The notes beneath the pieces were generated by a model. The model did not search any database, had not been told where the DNA came from, and worked only from the letters and a program-made list of their open reading frames with translations. A stretch of DNA of 6,484 nucleotides from Myxococcaceae bacterium (GTDB taxonomy: Bacteria > Myxococcota > Myxococcia > Myxococcales > Myxococcaceae), in assembly GCA_018262385.1 (NCBI GenBank), contig JAGSPQ010000355.1, positions 1 to 6,484 on the forward strand, in the 5' to 3' direction. Shown piece by piece: positions 6,423 through 6,484 of the stretch; the stretch's first letter is position 1; each line of letters begins with the position of its first letter. The translations under genes and the position numbers were made by a program.

Positions 6423-6484
6423 GTGTGGCATACCCGGCCGGTGATTTCGCGGCGGCGGCTCTGGGGGATGGCGCTGGGGATGTC
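6423..6484 (+). CDS. Possible start of a divergent gene with a Tat-like signal (partial)
   Basis: A GTG at 6423 lies 7 bases after AGGG (6412-6415) and opens a frame that continues to the window edge for 20 codons. The residues include Ile-Ser-Arg-Arg-Arg-Leu-Trp-Gly-Met-Ala-Leu-Gly-Met, which resembles a twin-arginine motif entering a hydrophobic core. Other in-frame starts exist at GTG 6441 and ATG 6468, but neither has a clear ribosome binding site. If real, this gene is divergent from the lipoprotein gene, with 166 bases between the two starts. The evidence is thin because only the very 5' end is present. Confidence 0.35.
   Translation, partial: MWHTRPVISRRRLWGMALGM

Noticed and set aside
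6371..6484. A plus-strand frame from ATG at 6371 to the edge
   Set aside because: No ribosome binding site, and its Gly/Ala-rich product looks less protein-like than the frame from GTG 6423.

Overview
This GC-rich window looks like chromosomal DNA from a myxobacterium (Myxococcota). The main evidence is the C-terminus of a large secreted protein: a Gly/Asp-rich linker, a Cys-Gly-Cys motif, a short hydrophobic segment and an Arg cluster. This is the layout of the MYXO-CTERM sorting signal. The Gly-rich lipoprotein linker and the strong G/C preference at third codon positions agree. No rRNA, tRNA, CRISPR array or insertion sequence was seen.

Layout: all three substantial genes lie on the minus strand, so transcription reads from right to left. 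(i) 4773-6256 encodes a lipoprotein with a (Gly-Gly-Thr)x12 spacer and six Cys-x3-Cys-x5-Trp repeats that look like beta-propeller blades. Its frame is broken twice: two bases appear to be missing at about 6160/6161, and there is one extra base in a C5 run at 5148-5152. Repairing both gives exactly 495 codons. (ii) 3603-4706 encodes an intact 367-residue 6-phosphofructokinase. Its start region sits in a perfect 9-bp inverted repeat, with the Shine-Dalgarno sequence in the loop and the ATG in the stem. (iii) 116-3490 encodes a 1124-residue exported protein: signal peptide, nidogen-like N-terminal domain, two CARDB-like domains, seven IPT/TIG domains spaced almost exactly 85 residues apart, and the sorting signal. 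Gaps between these genes are 66 and 112 bases and hold no clear terminator, so partial co-transcription is possible.

The ends are fragmentary. At the left edge a minus-strand start (ATG at 54) may begin another gene, behind an AT-rich dyad at 74-100. At the right edge a plus-strand start (GTG at 6423) may begin a divergent gene with a twin-arginine-like N-terminus. The 166 bases between it and the lipoprotein gene would then hold divergent promoters, although none could be identified.

The phosphofructokinase is a central glycolytic enzyme placed between two cell-envelope genes, and nothing in the sequence links their functions. I did not find convincing evidence of a wholly new system. The most unusual items are the hairpin on the pfk start codon, the cysteine-stapled repeat lipoprotein with its two frameshifts, and the strictly periodic TIG stalk.
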